Source: Bacteroidaceae bacterium (lineage in GTDB: Bacteria > Bacteroidota > Bacteroidia > Bacteroidales > Bacteroidaceae). Taken from it: a stretch of 64,000 nt of DNA. A program made the translations under genes and the position numbers. The notes below the pieces were generated by a model. That model had not been told where the DNA came from, searched no databases, and saw only the letters and a list, made by a program, of their open reading frames with translations. The number at the start of each line of letters is the position of its first letter. Position 1 is the first letter of the stretch. The stretch spans positions 1 through 64,000 of the forward strand of contig JAFUYT010000034.1 in assembly GCA_017470425.1 (NCBI GenBank), given 5' to 3'. Of the stretch, positions 42,901-47,496 are shown piece after piece.

Positions 42901-45900
42901 ACGTGCTGCACGACACGCATGTCGTCATCGATGGTGACTGCCAAATAGGCAACGGCCACATCTTCCTGACGGACGGCAGCGGTAATATCACTCACAACTA
43001 CGGCGTGAACCGCCCATATACTTCTGACGAATGGACGCAAGGCAAGCTGATAGGCGATGCCAACTGGACGGCCACGTCCCTGCCCGAATGTGCCAGCTGG
43101 CTGTACGCTAAAGAAATCGACGGGACAGGCACGAAGGGTAAGGTGAAGGCTATCAACTACCATTCGCCCTACGACAAGTTCGCCGACGCTGACGATTATG
43201 AAGAAGACGGCGGCGTCAAGATAGCCTCCAGCGGCCGCACATTCTACGGCAACGTCTTTGCCGGCGGCTCCGGCTTCTATCCCTACGCTCCGGGCAAATG
43301 GCTCGAGACAGCCGGTGAGGTGGAGGGCAACGCCTACGTGGATGTCACCGGCGGCCACATCCTCACCAGCCTCTACGGCGGCAACGAGATGTCCAGCGTG
43401 CTGGGCGACACCTATGTCACCATGTCCGGCGGCACCGTCGGCGTGCCGCGCACGGTGGCCGAGATCACGGCTCACCCCGTCACCTGCTATGTCTTCGGCG
43501 GCGGCAAGGGCGAGGCACGCCCGATGCTCAACAACGACACCAATGTGCGGAACGCCAGCGTCAACATCTCTGGCGGTTGGATCTATGGCTCCGTGTTCGG
43601 CGGTGCCGAGGACGGCCACGTGATCAAGGATGCCACGGTTGCAATCAGTGGCGGTAAGATCGGCACGTGGGGCACCTCCTACGTGGATGGCAACGTCTTC
43701 GGCGGCGGCCGTGGCTTCGACGGCCACAACCCCTTCGCCGGTTGTATCGAGGGCAATGTTAACATGACCGTCAGCGGCGGCGAGATGCTGGGCAGCATCT
43801 ACGGCGGCGGACGTCTGGGCTCCGTAGGCATCAACAGCAGCGGCGAGGAAATGGTCGATGTGGAGGACGACGATGCGACCCCCGACGTGGATGAGACATC
43901 CACCCACGGCCACGTCACCATCGACATCAGCGGCGGCACTATCGGAAACGACCTCGAGTACAAGTACTACACCTTCAACATTGACACTGGTGGAGAGAAG
44001 TGGTCGTCGGCCATCGAGGCAGCGAAGGCCAGTGCTATAGCAGCTCTGGAGGATCAGAAGGTGGAGGATAACATCCCGCAGACCGAGTTCCAGCCCATCG
44101 ACTCCATCCAGAGCGGCGACACGCGTACCTATATTTACCGCCTCACCCACACCCGCGGCGGCAACGTCTTCGCCGGCGGCATGGGACGCCTGAGAAACTT
44201 GGAGAACGAGCCCATCCCCTACTGGTTCAACCTGGGCGGCGTGAAGGACACGCGGCTCACCATCCGTGGCGAGGGCACGAGGATCAAGGGCAACGTCTAT
44301 GGCGGCTGCGAGCTGGGGCAGGTGGCTGGCACGCATAAGGTGTATGATGCCTATCACAGAGAAGTGAACGTGGTGGATGGCAAAGATGTAGCCGTAGATG
44401 AGAAGGACGAGTACGCATGGCCCGAGACGCTCACGCAGGTTCTCATCCAGGGCGGCACCATCGGCTCAGAGATCAAGGACGGTTCCGAGGTGACACAATA
44501 TACCTTTGGCAGCGTCTTCGGCAGCGGCTATGGCGACGCCACGGAGAAGGTGAATTACACCATCAGCGGGCAGAAGTACGAGTCGAATCCCAAGTTCTCC
44601 TCCGGCCTCGTCGAGGGCGGCACACAGGTAAGGATGGAAGGCGGCACTGTCCTTGGCAGCGTCTTTGGCGGCGGACAGGTGGCCAACACCCACGGCAATA
44701 GTGTCGTGACCGTCACGGGTGGCACCGTCGGTATGCCCAACATGGGCGACCTCCGCTCGGGCAATGTCTATGGCGGTGGCTTCGGTAACCGCACCATCGT
44801 GCGCTGCGGACAGATCTACGGCAACTCTACGGTCACCATCAGCGGCACGCCCCGCATCTACCACAACGTATATGGCGGCGGTGCTTACGGTTCGGTGGGG
44901 CAGTTCAAGTATGACACCCGTGTTGACCCTGTGCATCTCACGCCGAAGGTCTATGGCGTATTGGGTCTCAAGTCGCGCGCCGACCTTACGAATGAGCTCG
45001 CCCCGTCGGGCACGACGCCCGCGGAGGGAACCATCATAGAGCCCGATGCCACCGGCACTGCCACCGTGACCATCACGGGCGGCACCGTCGGCACCGATGG
45101 CCTGGCGGACGGCAGCGTCTTCGGCTCGTCGTACGGCGACGTGGCCAACCCGCTGCAGCGCGACGACTTCATCGGATGGGTCAATGACGCCAGCGTCACC
45201 ATCGGCACCCTCGGCAATGGCTATGCGGCTCCCGAGCCTCAGATTGCCGGTAATGTCTATGGCAGCGGCGACAACGGACACACGTTCAACAACACCATCG
45301 TCAACATCCACAGCGGCACCATCGGCCTTGTCGATGAGCAGCCCAACGATGTCACGGGCGAAGAGGGCTACAAGAGCCCCCGCCGAGGCAACGTCTATGG
45401 CGCTGGCAACGGTATCGAGACCTATAACATCGGTGAAGACGAATTGTACAAGGGCCAGGCCGGTATTGTCTATGGCAATACCACGGTGAACATCGACGGC
45501 GGCCTGATCGTGCACAACGTCTATGGCGGCGGCGAGATGGCCTCTGTCGGTCATCTCTCCAACGACCCGCAGGCGAAGGACGCGTCCGGCGTCCTCATCG
45601 ACCGCTCGGCCTACATGCACAATAACACGGCCAATGGCTTCGCCCTCAGCTGGCCCTATAAATATATGTATGGGTATGACAGCGCAGACCCCGCGACAAG
45701 GCAACCCGTTGAATTTGGCGGTGTGAACCCCATCGGCGGCAAGGCCACGGTCAACATCTCCGGCGGTCATATCGGCGTGGTGGGCAGTTATGGCGGCGAC
45801 ATCTTCGGCGGCTCACAGGGCTTGGCTGGCGACCGCTATGACTACGACGACATGTCCAATGTCCGCGAGACTGAGGTGAACATCGACTACGGCGAAACGG

Positions 45901-47435
45901 CCGACATCGCCGACATCGCGACGCTCAGCACACCGGCCATCGCAGGCTCGGTTCACGGCGGCGCCGAGAACGGCCACATCGTCGAGGACGCCCGCGTGAC
46001 GCTCAGCGGTGGTCTTATCGCCCACTCGCTCTATGGCGCAGGAAAGGGTAAGGGAACCTATGCAGTACAGCTCAAGAAGATTGGTGCTCCATCATCTTCT
46101 ACACCCGAACTAAACCCGGACGATTTCTACGATGCTGACATCTACAGCCTCACGGCCGGTAAGGTCTATGGCAACACCTACGTCACGATGACCGGTGGCC
46201 ATGTGGGCCGCAATGTCTATGGCGGCGGCAACATGGGTTCCGTGGGCAAGGGCAACTACTCCGGCGGTGCCGATGACTACTCGGCCGCCGGCTACGGCGA
46301 GACGCTTACCGGCAACCTTTGGAGCACTACTCCCAGCTTCGACCCCAGCGCACCGCTCAACGCGGAAAATGCGCCCTCCTCGATGGCCGACTACTTCCTC
46401 AGCAGCGGCAAGACGCAGGTGAGCGTCACCGGCGGCACCGTGGGCTACATCAATGAGGACGACCCGGAAGAGACCTTCAAGGACGGCCTGCCCTACGGCA
46501 ACGTCTTCGGCGGCTGTCGCGGAGAGTCGGCACCCAATGTGCCCGACGATGTTGACCCGCGCTACCAGTACGTCCCGTCGTTCTACTCCGGCTATGTCAA
46601 CGAGACGGATGTCACCATCGGCACCCTCGGACAGGGCAGCGACCCTGAAACGGCAGGCACCGTCGGCAATGCGCCGCGCATCCTCGGCTCCGTCTATGGT
46701 GGCGGCCAGGACGGACACGTGCGCCGCTGGACCCATGTGAAGGTGAACAGCGGTGTCATCGGTCTGCCCTATACCACCGAGAACCGGACGCTGCTGAAGA
46801 CCAACACGCGTTCTGCATCGCCAGAACAGGACAATCCCCAGTGGCTCTACCGCGGCAATGTCTATGGTGCCGGTTCGGGCATTAGTGAGTATGAGTACGA
46901 CTTCAACTACAACGAGAAGTACAAGGACAACGAAGGCAATGTTGAAGTGACCACCCTCGGCGGTGTCGAATACCCCGAGGTGGGCCACAGCACCTCGTCA
47001 GGCTCCGTGACATGCTTCACGACGGTCGATGTCCTGGGCGGTCTCATCTATCGCGGTGTCGCTGGCGGCGGTTCGCTGGCCTCGGTAGGTCCTCCCATGA
47101 TTCCGCCGTTGACGGAGTATGCTGCGCGCAAGACGTCAGATGCTTCTCAGTGGGGCCGGCAGAGCCTGAATCAGGTGAACATCGGCGGCGCCGTGGATGG
47201 CGAGGGCAACGTCATCCCCGTCACCATCGGCGAGGCCACGAGCGTGGCGGCCGGCTACGGCGGCAACGTCTATGGCGGCAGCCGCGGTGAGGCAGACCTC
47301 GGCAACGCCTTCGGTACCTCCATCTGGACGGAGGTGAACCTGAAGAAGGGCACCAACATCCTCGGCAACGTCTTCGGCGGCGGCAACGCCGGCGAGGTGA
47401 TGAAGGACACGAAGGTGAACGTGGGCGCAGAGTGA
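24912..47435 (+). CDS. Giant YGGG-repeat secreted protein (about 7500 aa)
   Basis: The frame opens at 24756, 11 bases after the previous stop; M53 of that frame (24912) starts a normal signal peptide (MSWAVVSLHTLCAVMMMLCF, cut after RAWGQ). The N-terminal part has a lectin-like beta region, then a chitobiase C-terminal-like motif TIYYTLDGTDPTTSTPT near 25810. GLUG-type sequence follows around 28740-29120 (TRYTGGIVGRLADYSRVINC). From about 30890 to the end, some 5500 residues are FGGG/YGGG units, again a likely beta-solenoid. Long super-repeats recur, for example near 32700, 35900 and 40970, and near 38330 and 43470. The protein ends within a repeat (VMKDTKVNVGAE) with no visible sorting domain or anchor, unlike its neighbour. 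It is probably a cell-surface or fimbria-associated fibre; function unknown. Confidence 0.75.
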   Translation: MSWAVVSLHTLCAVMMMLCFGTTRAWGQVADGVYYIQYSGNSYYLWPTAPTSSGWPCLTSFSGTDVPETGLDYNFGAFDSSYCTWIVVTDGDYQNIINARYGKYVIWLSNGNAGRNVVLEDNGQDPSTGQTRADATRAQFNITGTGNKVLVKPYTGSNSFNIKGSHYDYITAFQNVVGSNQSLLQFSTSNNEWTFTEHKLAAPTISCPEGTATVTDNVGLPAGYNVRYTVDGTTPTASSPILPVGGYEVSDVCTMKAVIERYGVVLTAVASQEVEPSVRKPGFTLSADGSVTITAETGQTIYYTLDGTDPTTSTPTSATMSKTIPEADVQSATAIKAIAYDSGEDLSSGVATQSLASYNYQIVNRSSAVGVSLSVKRAVGAPLSSYTSIPAAIRSEYISDETVRFYTFGGDFAAANLIEENRITQTPESAANIYVTYTTEHLSEKFLPLTIANSYNIKAGGEYLYYTGSALGTISDAATSKTDNEYIWNITGEDPYNMVLRNIGASQYFRYDGSTRSLNASSQPFILKGTANHATITTGVVAEDVTLRTIDGAELTLKVNTVVLPLSFTLIDKAGKVIKAGITYEGSFALPTAWRSPLVSQYKYYKKYSTLTAGVYAFDEEDRITEVGQRESNVIYVTYDVNDLLDLDGRNLLGAVGKEGGKTYMLKFASGTAFNQENGSDGVMDAARTPVYPYSNGDAHLYVYGEERWQEQLASGASTRARWLWYLEPAGGQLDPYHVRISSYSTQTSYKDTEAGTTTNFHSYLRTYKPEGYASVVTGVTNDNPLAHGGVEGGPADKSDATEYMLIGTSLGSLKLITTSEIDGAPANSVAAYGMRQTVNSFEQYWKNNPTAYNIIKDATGAGVLEGTSVNADLPSDQQAALTAKGWHVYSAWANAADWSSNSKLSKHVGDGKHWFQTVAMGDGSMTFVDTELATMLILLDQHGWEIARVHLPSGPTDPNRAARYREIHKYSSPMVARYHFWKTGSKVPGYHKYKVSDYATVSDVDLTEYTADELGREDITVKAPNLPNYETQAKVGNAERDWYVTYDVKPEYANAYGALPTSAGSASPFLLKQGGKYAKINGTSIDKESSADLENTAYHWFLKPNFEIDEEMGYLYDVEDEGGTPISKDDTNQGYYDDGKAGFDPYNLQIQSVANTARYFTANTSGSTPSSGVWAGTSSAITLENLGTQQAHVMGHDQADMNITNATFMVVDDGNGNMRLMPRFDHGVVMDLFTGLAGQDAKAPEGDDGAADQSLAIELVPKVVHNSSEMGAMGGTYVLASDFTSTAPIGTATNPFVGSIDGQLNPIALSNPLVAYADGAVIKNVIVESATISGGNDEDDVGAICCAATGDTRIYNCGILSGSVSGTRYTGGIVGRLADYSRVINCYSYANITGGSEVGGIVGYNVFASTAANLHTMVMNCMFYGNISGATTVAPVYGGQNINNLKSGGLNTFNYYAYDILKGSTINKYNCALGVEEKFLTRFEFYRQLLNSNHPLAAYYATGSKDNADEMAKWVLETADRSISNPKPYPVLRAKETGRKDPSIINYDITNAPDSVTVGRNHGGKLGKTLSVTISGVGTGAPDGASITAVSPLSLQRTDKDFDRFNFNYDKVQLPYYNDVGTGNYTKNKVVTGWKITGFTGGTAGTYTVGDVWGGYNFADRKSTNKDLYGTGGSNRVFSQGAYFDVPYGVTGITIEPYWGTAAYVSDEYMDVVHDTGYGVENVTQLGHHYGVNKTKVSINGDLQEVHTSISSAVGTLSGATVYDNAVVLVGNVHQGASPSTGATPFTLMSADLDFDNEPDNSLILSHNGRDNGTVSPIRFDFLNVPGIAMAQKPNGATSFRNVSIYKPKGWFEVTNTCNIYFVQFECDNGGKSAAPVILLGGLYDQFVSTQKSNPGTNTSYIHIGGNAWFKDFGNGTHSDGANFTPHIPVSVTGGDFEGFYLSGTYKPDAAVKADNAECYISGGRFIEVAGAAQQQVNGNVQWQIYNADITDFYGGGVNADKPVTGNITIDITGSHVGTFCGGPKFGNMATGKEVTTRAVGCTFDYFFGAGYGGISYNRVRTQDATSPNFSSWQGNYTGNRGKYLSGNKGVATDFDYEFFVWSTGATGGRFYVKYSSLSTAQTKNVSSTLTGCLINRHFYGGGKLGNVDGTATSVLNGCTVEGNVFGGGYSAEHPTVPIRSGGFATVPKIDTNAGVFDMGEMTATEDYTLVAGTLVNNQSAINATAKTIITDVDLNSLGQVTHADLTISGNTIVRGKIFDENGDIIETTGGVFGGGDMSAVNGNTRVDVQNTEDTEGILNVFGGGNTADVVGNTEVFLTAGTVLQDVYGGGKGQTTIVGGDVVVNIGTKTGESAPYTYTGTATVNGSVYGGSAFGAVNTTGGQTVVNLYGCTSVSNVYGGGLGQLATGTPGDPGYVAAIAAQNFGNTSVNMESAAAESATVKFSNVTGAIYGGANVNGVLKQDATVTLLGGTVGTVPGEGERTKDVVFGGGKGEPTLVEGNVTVNIGTKTGEVYAGNATINGSVYGGSALGNTNAESSSSYHTDKTTTVNLFGGTIYGDAYGGGLGQKNSVNGAMSDIVSYVGGDVLVLLDGAKITGNVFGCNNLNGTPKGHVKVWVMRTNNITSNEYKGNSATALSGRTTYDVAAVYGGGNQADYDPTDAHIVLDKEDPKYEEKLANFNGAFAEVLIEGCAETSIQYVYGGGNAAAVPATEITINSCYIIDQVFGGGNGAGTGNPGANVGIYDNNGTPTDYGTGIAKTKLIGGQIHYVYGGSNTLGNVRGGTSLERKESNTCELKIGEIYGAGQVAPMDGDVNIELDCMPEEFVEAVYGGAKNATINGNVSLTVRSGKFGRVFGGNNLGGSINGSITVNAYEGGCDPLIIGELYGGGYNAPYSIYGCNDDDEDGIWTPNAEAGEPHVVQDAEHPAVGVYVWSCTSIGKVFGGGYGATADVVGNTRVWINLQKGRVNEVEQDHIGKIGQVFGGGNMGKVKGNVSIEIGTETSSEDIGVNIIDGDDYLKPDGSSISIEAGIYGGGNEADVDGDVALHIGTENQKIDGDPSVTIEGDIFGGGYGEATTVTGNVEVNIGKDNAGTPVGYANITGDVYGGSAKGKVNATKGVSPAFSATAGKETHVNFYGGSITGNIYGGGLGDNVGSHAADVYGPVTVTVEGGSVTNVFGCNNVLGSPKSTAAVTFNGGTVAENIYGGGKDAAYDTGDSSTGSVSVTLNGGTVAHAVFGGGLGETAVVNGATTVTLNGGTVENTVYGGGSLGDVTGAVTVALNGGTVSHDVYGGGALASTNTEYTAGSAPANTYVTNVTLAGATVTGDVYGGGLGQLAAAAVLYTAEDAEVIAGTKSVGDVKTPATTAVAANVGGPVTVTVTNGSATNVYGCNNVNGAPQQTVAVVIGTKTGASAPYTYGGTGIISGSVYGGGNVAAYTGNPTVTLYGGTVNTNVFGGGLGATAIVTGNTAVTMEGGTVRNDVYGGGSQADVTGSVAVTIAGGTVTNDVYGGGALANTNTANWDEANLSTTYEKITATLTTGVSDVAGLYKKDGVNYIIQGANATAEGGAEYYRRFDTAWAEGKTSASNTTTVILIGGTIGNVFGGGLGNDETPVYVYGDVTVHLNNATERTTYGGTGASFTREIAQNIVVAGTNYPTIPTTGKIFGANNFNGSPKGNVTVEIWATKRVDGKAHVLGEYEVHGVYGGGNLADYLPATAKETKVIIHGCDETSIEYVYGGGNSASVPSTDVTIYGSFDIGYAFGGGNGSKPVKNSAGTWVANGGAMVTGDANISARGGRIGQVFGGSDAKGDILGNSNADITTTTDQECSLTLTRFFGAGNEANVAGDVNLILSGCASDNIQFVHGGSYNAHITGNVNLTITSGYYTNVFGGNDARGSIGGNITVNIEETDACKPIVIQNLIGGGNEAPYPGKKKDGTEYSEPGKVTVNIKSATRIDKVYGGGYKADVKGDTEVNINMMKGSMANTELTRPASYTGETIPNVHITEGKTYINDAIGTIGDVFGGGNEGNVIGSTTVNIGTASTIKILKRVGGNAGGALIDASDRPVYDGEGKIIKDGDVPRTVAEVDADVLGAHITGDVFGGGNLAYVTGNTTVNISTVDLSDKEDVKIDSGSVYGGGSQADVHGNTTVTMSGGYVFNGIFGGGLAGSVGTFTRDYGQTIDGFDHSTHTCIGKPTDCADGTGKCTVVVNGGQIGPVTVATQGMTRAAASGGPVAEGWVWGGGCGMMEDPAVDPDTHFKTYVGSTDVTIGGSAFILESIIGGGEFGRVLGNTLVKIEGGQIGVGENSLDGSGNPKPYSEDLWEAAAAAITSGNADDIATVAAQMPECSHFDYGRDTNSDGVKDEFVVYDPYYEDPQYASTHIGPASTSNPSDGHTWIGCVFGGGSGYMPYKKADGTGYDWHPSAGLVEGNTEVRITGGHILTNVYGGNEYTDVVGSCTVTMSGGTIGVPRTLPQIANHPVTCYLFGGGKGDQRTHFNKMTNVGSTNVTVSGGIIYGSVFGGAEDGHVLGNAAVTISGGTIGTWGTSYVDGNVFGGGRGFSGESLTAGSIGGNVDVTISGGTMLGSIYGGGRMAAVGIDFTPVSDPSYGQLVDEEDGGPTHGHVTVNITGGTIGRDFGTTPPEGAEHSGNVFGGSMGRNTLLNGSINELWPKIGVVKVTDVSISGTADIKRSVYGGSEFSVVRNRATVNILGGTVGGSVYGGGYGSDDHATRTVITAGGYASIPTIYYTFTPMVWNGCVSGNTHVNISGGTVKKNVYGGGYLASVGLINFNSDAAGNFNYVKKHEDLSNSFALSWPYEHQYIAAAPNDAASVDGGAGVEGAGIGGKATVTITGGHIGDTTDNTTGYVFGGSKGKTMERYAEAACANVRETEVNIRYSSTASDLSSADCIQGAVYGGGEDGHVYENAVVNITGGLIGMSVYGGGKGITPYAGKKRNTTAPYAEVDAEINSWTAGKVYGNATVTMSGGHVMRNIFGGGYYASVGKGNYAGGADDYFTSGFGETLTGNLWTSETVAAGLPDSERDNAWHFLNSGLTTVTVTDGTVGTPDGTYDGNATGQIYGGSRGAAAMDLGTTELGSHPRYEFTPDFYLGYTNQTSVTIGDAEHAPTIYGSVYGGGRDGLVRRHAHVTINNGTIGLAYSSSDAYRRDRGNVYGSGSGLSTWDGTHHGTSSGTIAYNTTVTINGGTIHQNVYGGGAMASVGPPLFGDDYASKAQSLCTVNINGGTIGSTTDHDTNKYGGNVFGSSRGGDFAAGESPEVLATTLWTQVNVNGGTIAGNVYGGGEAGIVRKSAEVNLKGGEIKHTAYGGGQGTTAIAANVGGNTTVLLNQGVAATAKGCIVDKIFGCNDQNGTPKGHALVHVYATQNSATGDIQTKVDDPSVDYDVTAVYGGGDLAQYEPDGADDYTEVLIEGCDYTSIQQVYGGGNAACVPATNVRVSECHIINELFGGGNGLDKYEKDGKWYENPGANVGYYPLEHHVTDGTQGTGADAANAYKTFVNTSPDATTKEARQTPTNGYIYGTGWATTTVTGGHINFVYGGSNEKGNIRSVALSQYQKSGTCPLATGTTYGGSKNAEIDAEIRVVMDCVTDGGTYYGGSANSDINNNVTIDITNGTYEKVFGGNDHSGTINGSITINIEERGCTPIFIGELYGGGNEADYSIYGYNITKDGSGNVTGRTALKKGETGALETPHRDPQINIISATHIGNIYGGGYKARMIGSPTVNVNMTNGIITEDYAGDANFTVDTHTVNGNTYKVISNDGIATLAIGTIGNIFGGGNLADVIGNTTVEVGTGQWRNADGDLETMGTDGTTYRYNTTSEKWEYLTAGHYEAVEGTPAPARNAAFITGSVYGGGKMGHVGDFTLDANGKPVSCADGTGTSTVVISNGNIGPDDMTMFHLDEDDKIKTGDYPDDYGHVFGGGQGTLDYYYDDTTGMTEDEKVTGMRSLTTEQMNAKVGTLAFVDNANVTINGTAFVKGSVFGGAENGHVLHDTHVVIDGDCQIGNGHIFLTDGSGNITHNYGVNRPYTSDEWTQGKLIGDANWTATSLPECASWLYAKEIDGTGTKGKVKAINYHSPYDKFADADDYEEDGGVKIASSGRTFYGNVFAGGSGFYPYAPGKWLETAGEVEGNAYVDVTGGHILTSLYGGNEMSSVLGDTYVTMSGGTVGVPRTVAEITAHPVTCYVFGGGKGEARPMLNNDTNVRNASVNISGGWIYGSVFGGAEDGHVIKDATVAISGGKIGTWGTSYVDGNVFGGGRGFDGHNPFAGCIEGNVNMTVSGGEMLGSIYGGGRLGSVGINSSGEEMVDVEDDDATPDVDETSTHGHVTIDISGGTIGNDLEYKYYTFNIDTGGEKWSSAIEAAKASAIAALEDQKVEDNIPQTEFQPIDSIQSGDTRTYIYRLTHTRGGNVFAGGMGRLRNLENEPIPYWFNLGGVKDTRLTIRGEGTRIKGNVYGGCELGQVAGTHKVYDAYHREVNVVDGKDVAVDEKDEYAWPETLTQVLIQGGTIGSEIKDGSEVTQYTFGSVFGSGYGDATEKVNYTISGQKYESNPKFSSGLVEGGTQVRMEGGTVLGSVFGGGQVANTHGNSVVTVTGGTVGMPNMGDLRSGNVYGGGFGNRTIVRCGQIYGNSTVTISGTPRIYHNVYGGGAYGSVGQFKYDTRVDPVHLTPKVYGVLGLKSRADLTNELAPSGTTPAEGTIIEPDATGTATVTITGGTVGTDGLADGSVFGSSYGDVANPLQRDDFIGWVNDASVTIGTLGNGYAAPEPQIAGNVYGSGDNGHTFNNTIVNIHSGTIGLVDEQPNDVTGEEGYKSPRRGNVYGAGNGIETYNIGEDELYKGQAGIVYGNTTVNIDGGLIVHNVYGGGEMASVGHLSNDPQAKDASGVLIDRSAYMHNNTANGFALSWPYKYMYGYDSADPATRQPVEFGGVNPIGGKATVNISGGHIGVVGSYGGDIFGGSQGLAGDRYDYDDMSNVRETEVNIDYGETADIADIATLSTPAIAGSVHGGAENGHIVEDARVTLSGGLIAHSLYGAGKGKGTYAVQLKKIGAPSSSTPELNPDDFYDADIYSLTAGKVYGNTYVTMTGGHVGRNVYGGGNMGSVGKGNYSGGADDYSAAGYGETLTGNLWSTTPSFDPSAPLNAENAPSSMADYFLSSGKTQVSVTGGTVGYINEDDPEETFKDGLPYGNVFGGCRGESAPNVPDDVDPRYQYVPSFYSGYVNETDVTIGTLGQGSDPETAGTVGNAPRILGSVYGGGQDGHVRRWTHVKVNSGVIGLPYTTENRTLLKTNTRSASPEQDNPQWLYRGNVYGAGSGISEYEYDFNYNEKYKDNEGNVEVTTLGGVEYPEVGHSTSSGSVTCFTTVDVLGGLIYRGVAGGGSLASVGPPMIPPLTEYAARKTSDASQWGRQSLNQVNIGGAVDGEGNVIPVTIGEATSVAAGYGGNVYGGSRGEADLGNAFGTSIWTEVNLKKGTNILGNVFGGGNAGEVMKDTKVNVGAE

Positions 47436-47440
47436 TGATA

Positions 47441-47487
47441 GCACAAGAAAGCGGCGGACATCCATGATGCCCGCCGCTTTCTTGTGC
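47441..47487. terminator. Bidirectional terminator between convergent genes
   Basis: GCACAAGAAAGCGGCGG (47441-47457) and CCGCCGCTTTCTTGTGC (47471-47487) form a perfect 17-bp stem with a 13-nt loop. It sits 5 bases after the stop of the 7.5-thousand-residue protein and 9 bases from the stop of the - strand gene, the position expected of a shared terminator. There is no long T tail. Confidence 0.8.
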
Positions 47488-47496
47488 GTTGATCAA

